64,000 nucleotides of DNA from Tessaracoccus defluvii (lineage in GTDB: Bacteria; Actinomycetota; Actinomycetes; Propionibacteriales; Propionibacteriaceae). The translations under genes and the position numbers were made by a program. Shown piece by piece: positions 29,560 through 38,300 of the stretch (positions within the stretch are counted from its first letter, which is position 1; each line of letters starts with the position of its first letter). Below the pieces are notes generated by a model that did not search any database, had not been told where the DNA came from, and saw only the letters and a list, made by a program, of their open reading frames with translations. The stretch covers positions 1 to 64,000 of the forward strand of contig NZ_CP060789.1 in the NCBI RefSeq assembly GCF_014489575.1, in the 5' to 3' direction.

Positions 29560-30196
29560 GTTGCGCCTCCCGCGTACTTGCGAACCGATAGCCCACGTTA
29601 CGCACCGTACCGATGTAGGTGTCGAACTGGCCGAGCTTGGCGCGGAGCCGACGGACATGGACGTCGACGGTGCGGGTGCCGCCGTAGTAGTCGTAGCCCC
29701 ACACCTGGCTCACGAGCGTCTCGCGGGACAGGACCCGGCCGGGATGCTGCATCAGGTAGCGCAGCAGCTCGAACTCCGTGTAGGTCAGGTCGAGCGGCTC
29801 GCCTTCGATGCTGGCCGAGTAGGCCGCCGGGTCGACGCGGATCGGGCCCGCCACCAGCAGATCGGGATCGCTGCCCGTGCGGGCCAGGATGCGGATCCGG
29901 GCCTCCAGCTCGGCGGGTTCGCTGCCCGCCACGATGAAGTCGGTGAAACCCCATTCCGTGGAGATCAGCGCCAGCCCCGCGACCGGCACGAACAGCAGGA
30001 TGGGGGCGGTCCCCGCGAGCGAGCGGCAGGCGGCGCGCGCGCCAGCCAGGTCGCTGCGGGCGTCGATCAACACCACATCGGCTGCGGTGCCCTCGGCAAG
30101 GGCCTGGGCCGCTGAGTGGACCCGCGAGACCTGGTGGCTCAGCAGGGCGAGTTCGGCGGGGGGCTCGGCCTCGGAGATGAGAAGCACTTCGCTCAA
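29549..30196 (-). CDS. glnR: GlnR-type orphan response regulator
   Basis: 215 residues from TTG 30196, preceded by AAGGAGG; a GTG nine bases further in is an alternative. The receiver-like domain has VVLIDARSDLAGARAACR and STEWGFTDFI, matching GlnR, where the usual phosphorylation chemistry is atypical. The C-terminal winged helix has LTYTEFELLRYL, VSQVWGYDYYGGTRTVDVHV and IGTVRNVGYRF. The gene order glnR-mshD next to phosphate genes is conserved in actinobacteria (Rv0818-Rv0820 in Mycobacterium). GlnR controls nitrogen-assimilation genes. mshD overlaps its stop by about 11 bp. Confidence 0.88.
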   Translation of the reverse strand: MSEVLLISEAEPPAELALLSHQVSRVHSAAQALAEGTAADVVLIDARSDLAGARAACRSLAGTAPILLFVPVAGLALISTEWGFTDFIVAGSEPAELEARIRILARTGSDPDLLVAGPIRVDPAAYSASIEGEPLDLTYTEFELLRYLMQHPGRVLSRETLVSQVWGYDYYGGTRTVDVHVRRLRAKLGQFDTYIGTVRNVGYRFASTREAQRVG

Positions 30197-30303
30197 GCTT
30201 CCTCCTTCAGCCGGACGACGCGAGTATCTTATCGCCCCACGTCGCTGGCCCATCATCGGTGGCCAGGGCCCCGGACGGGGCGGATGTTTGTAGGATTCGG
30301 GCC

Positions 30304-31053
30304 ATGGTGCAGCGCGTGCCCGATGAGTACTTCCGGGCGCGGGCGGCGGAATCGGACGACGTGGGGCCACAGCAGCCCCCGCGTTGGATGCCGCAATCGT
30401 CCGCGGTGCGGTCCGTCGCGCCCGGACGGGTCCGCGAGGGGGTCGCCTGGCGCCCGCTCGTCGTGACGCTCGTCCTGGCGGTCGCGATCTCCTTCGTGCT
30501 GGGCCGGGCGTTCCTGTTCCCGCCCATCCCGCGGGTGCAGCCTCCCCAGCCGACCACGGCCCCGTCGGCGACCGTCACGCCGACGGCACTGCCCAGGTCG
30601 ACGCCGGAGCAGGCGGCCTCCGTCGTCCGCGTCGTCACGGCCACCGGCGCCTGCCTGGAGGACACGGGCGAACCGGTGGTGTCCGCGCTGGTCGACGGCG
30701 ACGCCTCGACGATCTGGCGGTGCCCGGGAGACGGGGCCGGGGAGGCCATCGATTTCGGCTTCGGGCGCAAGGTGCAGCTGATCGGGGTGCGGCTGGTCAA
30801 CGGCAACACCGCCTGGCCCGACCGCTATCTCGCCGAGCGGCAGATCACGCGGATCCGCTGGACCTTCCCCGACGGCTCGTTCTTCGAGCAGGGGCTGGCC
30901 GTCAACGGCCGCGGCCCGCAGGAGGTGCGCTTCCCGCCGGTGAGGACCAACGGGGCGCGGCTCGAGGTCGTCTCCGCCACCCCGCCCGGCGAGGAGGGGG
31001 AGCGGGTCGACGCCGTGTCGATCAGTCTCCTGGAGTTCCTCGGCCCCTCCTGA
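30304..31053 (+). CDS. Membrane-anchored protein with an F5/8 (discoidin)-like domain
   Basis: 249 residues from ATG 30304, divergent from glnR. It has a proline/arginine-rich cytoplasmic head and one membrane helix (PLVVTLVLAVAISFVLGRAF, about residues 51-70). A Thr/Pro-rich spacer leads to an extracellular beta-sandwich with VSALVDGDASTIWRCPG and IDFGFGRKVQLIGVRLVNGN. That pattern is typical of the NADase-type glycan-binding or discoidin-like domains in actinobacterial membrane proteins. No enzymatic motif is visible. A wall or glycan contact role is inferred only. Confidence 0.75.
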   Translation: MVQRVPDEYFRARAAESDDVGPQQPPRWMPQSSAVRSVAPGRVREGVAWRPLVVTLVLAVAISFVLGRAFLFPPIPRVQPPQPTTAPSATVTPTALPRSTPEQAASVVRVVTATGACLEDTGEPVVSALVDGDASTIWRCPGDGAGEAIDFGFGRKVQLIGVRLVNGNTAWPDRYLAERQITRIRWTFPDGSFFEQGLAVNGRGPQEVRFPPVRTNGARLEVVSATPPGEEGERVDAVSISLLEFLGPS

Positions 31054-31059
31054 CGGGCC

Positions 31060-31497
31060 TCACTGCCAGTCGTCGGTGTCGATCACGATCGTCACCGGCC
31101 CGTCGTTGACCGAGGCCACCTGCATGTCTGCGCCGAAGCGGCCCCGCTCCACCGTCGCGCCCAGCAGCTCGAGTTCGCGGCAGAAGTGCTCGACCAGCGG
31201 CTCGCTGACCGGGCCGGGGGCGGCTCGACTCCAGGAGGGACGTCGGCCCTTGCGGGTCGAGGCGTAGAGCGTGAACTGGCTCACCACCAGGACGGGGGCG
31301 TCCCTGTCGCTGGCCGACGCCTCATCGTCGAGGATCCGCAGCCCCCAGATCTTGCGCGCCAGCGCGGCGCACTGCTCGGGCCCGTCGTCGTGCCCGACGC
31401 CGACGAGGACGAGGAGGCCGGGGCGGGGGAGTTCGCCCACCACCTCGGTTCCGACGGTCACGGAGGCGGAACGGACCCTGGTCACAACAACGCGCAT
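31060..31497 (-). CDS. dtd: D-aminoacyl-tRNA deacylase
   Basis: 145 residues from ATG 31497. It has [16 protein letters not shown] at the start, the SQFTLYA motif ([19 protein letters not shown]), and [11 protein letters not shown] near the end with the conserved Gly-Pro (NDGPVT) cis-proline motif. It removes D-amino acids and glycine wrongly charged onto tRNA, in the cytoplasm. It is convergent with the preceding discoidin-like gene, with 6 bp between the stops. Confidence 0.96.
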   Translation of the reverse strand: MRVVVTRVRSASVTVGTEVVGELPRPGLLVLVGVGHDDGPEQCAALARKIWGLRILDDEASASDRDAPVLVVSQFTLYASTRKGRRPSWSRAAPGPVSEPLVEHFCRELELLGATVERGRFGADMQVASVNDGPVTIVIDTDDWQ

Positions 31498-31531
31498 GGG
31501 CTCCATTGTGGCGGTTCGTATACTGACCGCC

Positions 31532-31660
31532 ATGGGAACGATCCTCGTGTGGGTGCTGATCGTCTTCGCCGCCGGCACCAGCCTGCTCGCGTTGACCGCG
31601 CTCGGGGTCGTCCTGTGGAGCCTGCGCGGGCAGCTACGAGGAGACAAGCGTGAACATTGA
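31532..31660 (+). CDS. Small single-pass membrane protein
   Basis: 42 residues from ATG 31532: one hydrophobic helix ([20 protein letters not shown]) and a short basic tail ([11 protein letters not shown]). It overlaps the nitrobindin-like gene start by 11 bp, which suggests translational coupling, and it carries no shadow-type codon pattern. Its function is unknown. The overlap and the regular coding signature are the main reasons to call it. Confidence 0.55.
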   Translation: MGTILVWVLIVFAAGTSLLALTALGVVLWSLRGQLRGDKREH

Positions 31661-32153
31661 CATCGAGGTGCCTGAGGGCCTCAACCCGAGCCTGACCGCC
31701 CTTGGCTGGCTGGTCGGACGTTGGGAGGGCACCGGCAACGGCACCGACCATGAGGGCAATGCGTTCGAGTTCGAGCAGCGCATCGAGTTCAGCCACAACG
31801 GCGGCGACTACCTCTTCTATGCGTCGCAGACGTTCGAGATCGGGGCCGACGGCGCCGAGTCCGTGCCGTCGGGGATGGAGGCCGGCTTCTGGCGGCCCCA
31901 GCCCGACGCGTCGCTCGAGGTCGTCCTCACCAGCGCAGACGGCTGGACCGAGGTGCTCGTCGGCAAGATCGCCGTCACCCGCATCGACCTGGTCACTGAC
32001 GCGGTCGTACGCACCTCGTCGGCCACCGTCTCCCACTCGGCGGGGCAGCGGCTCTACGGCAAGGTCGAGGGGGACCTGATGTATGCGCTGGACCGCGCGA
32101 CCACCGAACACGAACTGCGCCCGCACATGTGGGCCCGGCTGAAGAGGGCCTGA
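31650..32153 (+). CDS. Nitrobindin-like (FABP-family) beta-barrel protein
   Basis: 167 residues from GTG 31650. The family motif GxWxGxG appears as VGRWEGTG near residue 25, followed by the long beta-barrel strands. The C-terminal [13 protein letters not shown] includes a His at the position that binds haem in nitrobindins. Such proteins bind haem and react with NO or peroxynitrite; in mycobacteria the homologue is annotated as FABP-like. Its stop overlaps the ygfZ start (TGATG). Confidence 0.85.
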   Translation: MNIDIEVPEGLNPSLTALGWLVGRWEGTGNGTDHEGNAFEFEQRIEFSHNGGDYLFYASQTFEIGADGAESVPSGMEAGFWRPQPDASLEVVLTSADGWTEVLVGKIAVTRIDLVTDAVVRTSSATVSHSAGQRLYGKVEGDLMYALDRATTEHELRPHMWARLKRA

Positions 32154-33082
32154 TGGTTGTCCTGGTTGAATCCGGTCCCGACGCGGGCCTGCCCTGGCAC
32201 TTCGGCAACCCCGTCGCCGAGGCTCGCTCGCTCGAGAAGGGCGACGGTGTGGTCGACCTCGGGAACCGCGAGGTCGTCGAGATCGCCGGCCCGGAACGGC
32301 TGAGCTGGCTGCACGCGATCACCTCGCAGCACCTGGAGAAGCTGCCGGTGGGGGAGTCGACCACGGCGCTGATCCTCTCTCCCACGGGCCACATCGAGCA
32401 CATCCTCTACGGCGTCGATGACGGGGAGAGTTTCCTCGCCTGGACGGAGCCCGGCCGGGGGGAGCAGTTGGCCCGCTACCTCGACATGATGCGGTTCGCC
32501 GCCCGGGTCGAGGTGCGGCGCCGCGACGACCTCTCCGTCGCCTGGGTCGGTCACACCGTCGCCGTCGACGCGTCGTGGCGGCGCCGGGACAGCGACCTGG
32601 GGGGCCTGGAGGTGTTCGTGCCGCAGGGCGCGGAGCTCCAACCCACCGTCGGCACGTGGGCCTTCGAGGCCATGCGGATCGCGGCCGGCGCACCGCGGAT
32701 CCATGTGGACACCGACCACAAGACGCTGCCCAACGAGATCGGCCTCGTCGGGGTGCACCTGCAGAAGGGCTGCTACCGGGGCCAGGAGACCGTGGCCCGG
32801 GTCCACAACCTCGGACGGCCACCGCGTCGGCTCGTGCAGCTGCTGCTGGACGGCTCGCGCTCGGAGCTACCGGCGGCGGGAGCCGCTGTCCTGCACGGCG
32901 ACAAGGAGGTGGGCTTCGTCGGGTCGGCGGCCCGCCACCACGAGCTCGGCCCTGTCGCGCTGGCGCTGGTCAAGCGGAACGTGCCGGTGGAGGCGACCCT
33001 GCTCGTCGACGGGCAGGCGGCCGCGCAGGAGGTGCTTGTGGACCCGGACGTCGGCCTGCACATCCGTCCGCAGCTGGGGTGA
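32153..33082 (+). CDS. ygfZ: YgfZ/GcvT-domain folate-binding protein
   Basis: 309 residues from ATG 32153, overlapping the previous stop by one base. The family signature KGCYRGQE is at about residue 205, with the Cys intact. The N-terminal GcvT-like folate fold includes DLGNREVVEIAGPERLSWLH. YgfZ uses tetrahydrofolate in repair or assembly of certain iron-sulphur enzymes such as MiaB. It is the last conserved chromosomal gene before the toxin island starts, only 16 bp before the nagZ-like fragment. Confidence 0.93.
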   Translation: MVVLVESGPDAGLPWHFGNPVAEARSLEKGDGVVDLGNREVVEIAGPERLSWLHAITSQHLEKLPVGESTTALILSPTGHIEHILYGVDDGESFLAWTEPGRGEQLARYLDMMRFAARVEVRRRDDLSVAWVGHTVAVDASWRRRDSDLGGLEVFVPQGAELQPTVGTWAFEAMRIAAGAPRIHVDTDHKTLPNEIGLVGVHLQKGCYRGQETVARVHNLGRPPRRLVQLLLDGSRSELPAAGAAVLHGDKEVGFVGSAARHHELGPVALALVKRNVPVEATLLVDGQAAAQEVLVDPDVGLHIRPQLG

Positions 33083-33098
33083 GCCCAGGGGAGCTCGT

Positions 33099-33164
33099 GT
33101 GACGGCGGCTGCGGCCCGCGTCTTGGCGCTGAAGTCATCGGCGGGCCTCCTGGGCTGCGGTTGA
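33099..33164 (+). pseudogene. 3' tail of a nagZ-like GH3 gene (fragment b)
   Basis: Encodes VTAAAARVLALKSSAGLLGCG followed by TGA at 33162-33164. The same end occurs at 45312-45383 (VTASAARVLALKSSVGLVGCG) and 10770-10833. About 90 bp after this stop are also shared with 45384 onward (GTCGCCCACGTGGGCGACCT). It lies between ygfZ and the lectin gene 3' end, at the exact edge of module copy 2. Confidence 0.8.
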
Positions 33165-33212
33165 CCGGAGGCCGGTCAGCCGCGGTCGCGTCGCCCACGT
33201 GGGCGACCTCGC

Positions 33213-35123
33213 TCAGGGCTGTCGGATCAGCCGCAGCGGATCAAGCGTGAAACTGGCCCCTCCGCCAGCGACTCCTTGACCCGAGGAGATCAGGGTTAGG
33301 GTGTGTTCTCCGGCGGTCAGGTCCAGGGGCACTGGCAGGTGCTCCGGGCTGTTGTACACGCCGGAGCTGACGTAGAGATTCACCTCGATGGGGTCGACGA
33401 CTCCGGTGAAGTCGTCGGTGATCCCTACAGGCTGCCCGTCCACCTCGAACTGGACCTTGCCGTAGCTGTTGGCCTTGACCATCTGGGGCTGGAGTGCCCA
33501 GGTGCCGGTGGTGGGGACGGTGAACCTGGCGGAGTAGCGGTTGCCGATCGTGGGGTTGGGAGCGAAGAGTTGGGAGCCGCCGGAGAGCATGGGCTGGCTG
33601 TTGATCGTCCATGCGGTGTCGCCTGGAAGTGTCAGGCCTCTGGTTTCCATTTCCTGGTAGTGGGTCTCGGTTGCTGAGCGCGTGAATGTGTAGGGCACGG
33701 TGACAGCGCTGGAGTTGCCGGCTTCGTCTATGGCCTTGACGGTCAGGGTGCTGGTGCCGGTGACTCCCGGGGGAAGTGTGAGGGTCGCGGTTCCGTTGCT
33801 GGCCTTGATGATTCCTCGGGTGGCGTCGGTTACCTGGCCCGCAGACAGGCACGTATGGCCCGTCGTGGAAGGGACTGTCGTGGAGTTGAAGGCGTAGGCG
33901 TATCCGGCGATCCGGCTGTCGCTGGGTACGCTCAGGGTGAAGGTTCCTCCTGTGTGATCGCCGACGACCGTTACCGGGTCCGCTGTGACCGATTCGCGGC
34001 CGATGGGATGGGTGAACGACTTCATGTCCGGGATGGCAGGGACGGTCGTGTCGACGGTGAAGGGCACCGGTGTTGTCCATGGGCTGGTGCTGCTTGTGCC
34101 ATCTGTGAGGGCGGTGACGGTGCGGGCCCGGATTCGGTAGTCGCCGTCGGCCAAGGTGTATCCCGTCGTCCAGGAAACGTTGACGCCGCGCTGGGTCCTG
34201 ATGGTGCCGAGTGCCCCGACTTGGGTGTCGGAAGTGGCTCGGAGGATCTGGAACTGGACGTCGATGGGCACGGGGCCGTTGGAGTTGAATTCCCTGCCGG
34301 TGGCGGAGAAGGTTGGCTGCTTGGTCCTGGCGTAGGTCCGGCCTGTGCAGGCCAGGGCGTTGCCGAGTGTGAGCCCCGTTGGTGTGCCGGCTGGGAAGAT
34401 GTATTGGACTGTCAGTGACGGGTTGTTGTCGAAGCGTTTCCAGCCGTATTTGTCCGACTCGTTGGGGGCGCGCAGCCCGAAGTTGATCACGCCGCTCTTG
34501 GCGCTGGCGCTCACATAGTTGGCGAGGTTCGCCGAAGTGAATTGCAGGCCGCCGACTCCCGCCCGGCCTCCTGTCTCGAGGAGCGATCCGAGGGGGCCGG
34601 GCCAGGCGGTCGAGCTGTTGAACGCGGATGCCTGATGCACCTGAACGTTGGAGGATGCGGCGGAGCCGTTGTGGACCTGGTTGAGGTTCAGCGTGGCCTT
34701 TGCGATTACGGGGTTGGCGCCCTCCCACGTCTTGAGTGTCGCAATGTTGAAGGAGAAGTAGGCGCGCGCGGAGTAGTAGGGCGTGCAGCCGGACCAGCCG
34801 CAGTAGCCGACGCGCAGGGTCTCGGCGCTGTTGTTGTAGTAGGACGACGCGTTGCTTCGGACGACGAGGTAGTTCAGGCGGCTCGGCCCGATCGAGGGGT
34901 CGATGAAGACCGGGTAGGTGACGTCCGCGCCAGTGAGTTCCTCGGCCTCGGGTGTCAGGGTGAGAACTGTCGTGTGCCTTTGGATCGACTCGGCCTCCAC
35001 CGGTACTTCAATGAGGGAGTCCCCGCTCGAGGTTGCGCTCGGCTCTGTGCCGGCGGCAGCGGTTGAGTCCCACATCATCGGGGCTGGAGAGACGAGCAGC
35101 GCGTCACCCGTCGACGACACCAT
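33213..35123 (-). CDS. DNRLRE/lectin-like protein, copy 2 (5' end truncated)
   Basis: An open frame of 636 residues from ATG 35123. Residues about 25-260 resemble the DNRLRE beta-sandwich of secreted actinobacterial RHS-neighbour proteins (TYPVFIDPSIGPSRLNYLVV...; SARAYFSFNIATL). Then come Ig/FnIII-like modules and a C-terminal carbohydrate-binding-like beta-sandwich (RYSARFTVPTTGTWALQPQM to TLDPLRLIRQP). There is no signal peptide. The frame is coding-like for about 20 codons upstream (TLTFETRSDGSTQ before the ATG) and then hits TGA. Hence the gene is probably a 5'-truncated descendant of a longer secreted protein, and export is doubtful. It is divergent from RHS copy 2. Confidence 0.8.
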   Translation of the reverse strand: MVSSTGDALLVSPAPMMWDSTAAAGTEPSATSSGDSLIEVPVEAESIQRHTTVLTLTPEAEELTGADVTYPVFIDPSIGPSRLNYLVVRSNASSYYNNSAETLRVGYCGWSGCTPYYSARAYFSFNIATLKTWEGANPVIAKATLNLNQVHNGSAASSNVQVHQASAFNSSTAWPGPLGSLLETGGRAGVGGLQFTSANLANYVSASAKSGVINFGLRAPNESDKYGWKRFDNNPSLTVQYIFPAGTPTGLTLGNALACTGRTYARTKQPTFSATGREFNSNGPVPIDVQFQILRATSDTQVGALGTIRTQRGVNVSWTTGYTLADGDYRIRARTVTALTDGTSSTSPWTTPVPFTVDTTVPAIPDMKSFTHPIGRESVTADPVTVVGDHTGGTFTLSVPSDSRIAGYAYAFNSTTVPSTTGHTCLSAGQVTDATRGIIKASNGTATLTLPPGVTGTSTLTVKAIDEAGNSSAVTVPYTFTRSATETHYQEMETRGLTLPGDTAWTINSQPMLSGGSQLFAPNPTIGNRYSARFTVPTTGTWALQPQMVKANSYGKVQFEVDGQPVGITDDFTGVVDPIEVNLYVSSGVYNSPEHLPVPLDLTAGEHTLTLISSGQGVAGGGASFTLDPLRLIRQP

Positions 35124-35387
35124 TTGCGTGCTCCCATCGGAGCGGGTCTCGAAGGTCAGGGTCGGTGAGCTTAGTGTGTTCCGGCGAGGTCAGTCGTGAC
35201 CTTCGGCCATAACCGAGGTGGTTTCAGCGAGTGGCTGACAGCATCATGCCCTGGCAGGGTAATTGATTCTCCGACGGGGTCGGCTAATGGGGGCCCCGAC
35301 GATTATCGCCCGGGGTGTGCCTGTTAGGGTTCCCGGCAAGTCCAGCAATTGAGGCAAATGGTGGCGATGCTGGGGTCTGGAGTAGCA
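35124..35387. other. Divergent spacer between lectin and RHS genes (copy 2)
   Basis: About 260 bp with no supported gene. It contains the stop-terminated upstream remnant of the lectin gene and the presumed RHS promoter. It is equal to 1736-1986 plus the bases after the IS30 in copy 1. A GGAG six bases before ATG 35388 supports that ATG as the RHS start; an in-frame upstream ATG at 35358 is less likely. An in-frame TTG/GTG is also possible. Confidence 0.5.
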
Positions 35388-38300
35388 ATGGTGCTGGCAG
35401 GTCTTCGGCGTCTCCCCGTCGTGCTTACTACCCTTCTTGTCTGCCTTGGATTGGTCCTTACGGCCGCCCCGCCCGCTGGGGCCGACGAGTCTGAGATTCC
35501 GAAGAACTGGGCGCCCAAGCCTCAAGTCTGGAAGCCGCTGGTGGCGGTGGACGACCCTGAGGCGGCCTCGGACAAGGGCCAGCAGCCAACGGCCTCGGCT
35601 CCTGAGTTGCCGGAGTGGCCCGATGCCAAGACGGCAGTCAGTGACGAGAGCGCATCAACTCCGGTTGAGGTCGGTGGACTGCCGGTGGCGGTCGAGGCTG
35701 CAGGGGGCGCCGATATTGAGGTGTTGGCCCGGGCCGAGGTTGAGCAGCTCGGGGTGGACGGGGTCGTCGTGGCTGTCTCAACGGCCGTGGATGAGGCGGA
35801 CCTCGCCGTGACGATCGGCTACGAGGGGTTCGCCGACGCGGGTGGCGCGGGGTTTGGTGAGCGTCTCACGGCCGTCTCGCTGCCTGAGTGTGCACTTACC
35901 ACTCCGGAGGATCCTCAGTGTCAGGTCCAGACCCCGCTGCCGAGCGTCAACGACCCGGTTGGGCAGACCGTCTCGGCCCAGCTATCCGAGGCGGACGGCG
36001 GCTTCGTCAGCGCGGACACCGTCGTGGAAGACTCGACCGCGGGTTCGAATGCCAGGGCTGCAAGGACCGTCGTTGCACTCGCGGCAGCCGCCTCGGGCTC
36101 GAACGGTTCGTTCGCGGCCTCCTCGCTTGCCCCTTCGTCGAAATGGGGGTCTCGGGAGGTACCGGCGCGTTCACCTGGAGCTATCCGATGATCACACCAC
36201 CGGCTGGAAACCAGAGCGAAGTCACGCCTGATGTGGCGATCTCCTACAACTCTGCCGCCGTCGATGGGCGGATCGCGTCGACGAACAACCAGCCCGGATG
36301 GATCGGCCAGGGGTGGAGCTACGAGGCGGGGTATATCGAGCGCAGCTATCTCGCCTGCGCCGACACCCCCGCAGGTGCCGGGCGTCAGGATCTCCGCTGG
36401 CAGGGTGAGGTGCTGAACCTGTCACTTGGGGCCAACTCCGCGACGTTGATTAAGGACGATGCCTCGGGAACGTGGCATCCGCAGGAGGACAACGGCACCC
36501 TCGTGGAGCGGCGCACGGGGGCCGATAACGGCGCTAAGGACGGCGAGTATTGGCGCCTGACTATGCCCGACGGAACCGTCTACGAGTTTGGCCGTAACTA
36601 TGGCCCTGGCCGGACCACCCAGGAGCCGACCGAATCCACCTGGACCGTTCCGGTCTACGGGGTAAAGGCGGGTGATCCCTGCCACTCGAGCGCCGGGTTT
36701 GCCAGTTCGCGATGCATTCAGGCCTGGCGATGGAACCTCGACTATGTCGAGGATGCCAACGGCAATGCGGCGATGTACTACTACAACAAGGAAACCAACT
36801 ACTACAACGCGAACCTGGGCTCGACCTTGGTGCAGTATGTGCGTGGCGGTTCGTTGAAGCGGATCGAGTACGGCCTGACCAACAGGTCTGGATCCGTCTA
36901 CGGTGCCTCCGCCACCGCCAAGATCGAGTTCACGATGGCGGAGCGCTGCATCCCCACAAGCGCGTTCACCTGCGCCGAGGCCCTGTTCACGGCAGCCAAC
37001 GCCATCTATTGGCCTGATACGCCCCAGGATCAGGCTTGTGCCGCGTCTGGGGTCTGTAACAACTGGGCACCGAGTTTCTGGTCTCGGAAGCGGCTCATCA
37101 GGGTCGATATGTATGCCGGGCAGCCCGGCTCGCTGAAGAAGCTGGACAGCTATGCCCTCGAGCAATCCTACCCGGACGATGGTGACAAGGCGCTGTGGTT
37201 GAAGTCGATCACTCACACGGGCTACACGGAGTCTGGCGCCGCGCTGACTGAGCCGCCCGTTACTTTCAATGGGATCCTGATGGATAACCGCGTCGATGGC
37301 TATCGTGCGCTCGCCCCGATGCTGATGTGGCGGGTGTCCTCCATCGTCGCGGAGAACGGTGCCGTTACCCAGGTGACGTACTCCACCAAGGACTGCACCG
37401 CTTCCAGCGTCCCGAACACGGGGTCGTTGCAGGACAACACCCGTCGATGTTTTCCGGTGAAGTGGGCCTCCCCAGGGCAGAGCACCTCGTCCGTGGATTT
37501 CTTCCACAAGTACGTGGTCGAGGCGGTGCGGACGATCGACCCGGCGGGCGTGTCGCCATCGCAGCTCAGCTCCTATACCTACGTGGGCACGCCGGCCTGG
37601 CACTTCGACGACAACGAGCTGGTGAAGGCGGCCGACCGCACCTATGGCCAGTTCCGCGGCTATCAGCAGGTGGAGACGTGGAGACCCGGACCGGTGATCC
37701 CACGGTCAATACGGTCAACGGTGCCGATAAGCAGACTTTAACGAAGACCTGGTATTTCCGCGGGATGCATGGCGACCAGCTCCCCAGTGGCTCCCGAAGC
37801 GTCACGGTCACCAACTCGCTCGGCGAGTCCGCCACGGACTACGAGTATCTCAACGGTCAGGTCTACGAGACGCAGACCTTTGACGGTGCCACGCTGCTGA
37901 GTAAGAGTCTCTCCGAGTTCCTCAAGGTGGCTACGACGGCGACCCACGCGCGGACCGGTCTACCGGCGGCAGAGGCGGTCGTGACTGTCTCGCCGCGTAA
38001 CCGGTCGATCTCCACGATCGCCGCTGGCGGCACGCATGCCGTCACCACAGCGACGCGGTTCGACTCCTTGGGCCGTGCCCTGGCCGTCACCGAGAGCGCC
38101 GACGGGAAGCCCTCCGTCTGCACCACGACCAGCTACGCCACCAACCCGACGCGCAACATCCTGCTGCTACCTGCGGAGCAGAACCGGTACGCGGGCGCGT
38201 GCCCGGGGTCCGGCGCGCCGACAGGAGAGTTGCTCGACTCGCAGCGCTACTTCTATGACGGCTCCACAACACTTGGTGCGGTTCCCGGCGCAGGCAACAT

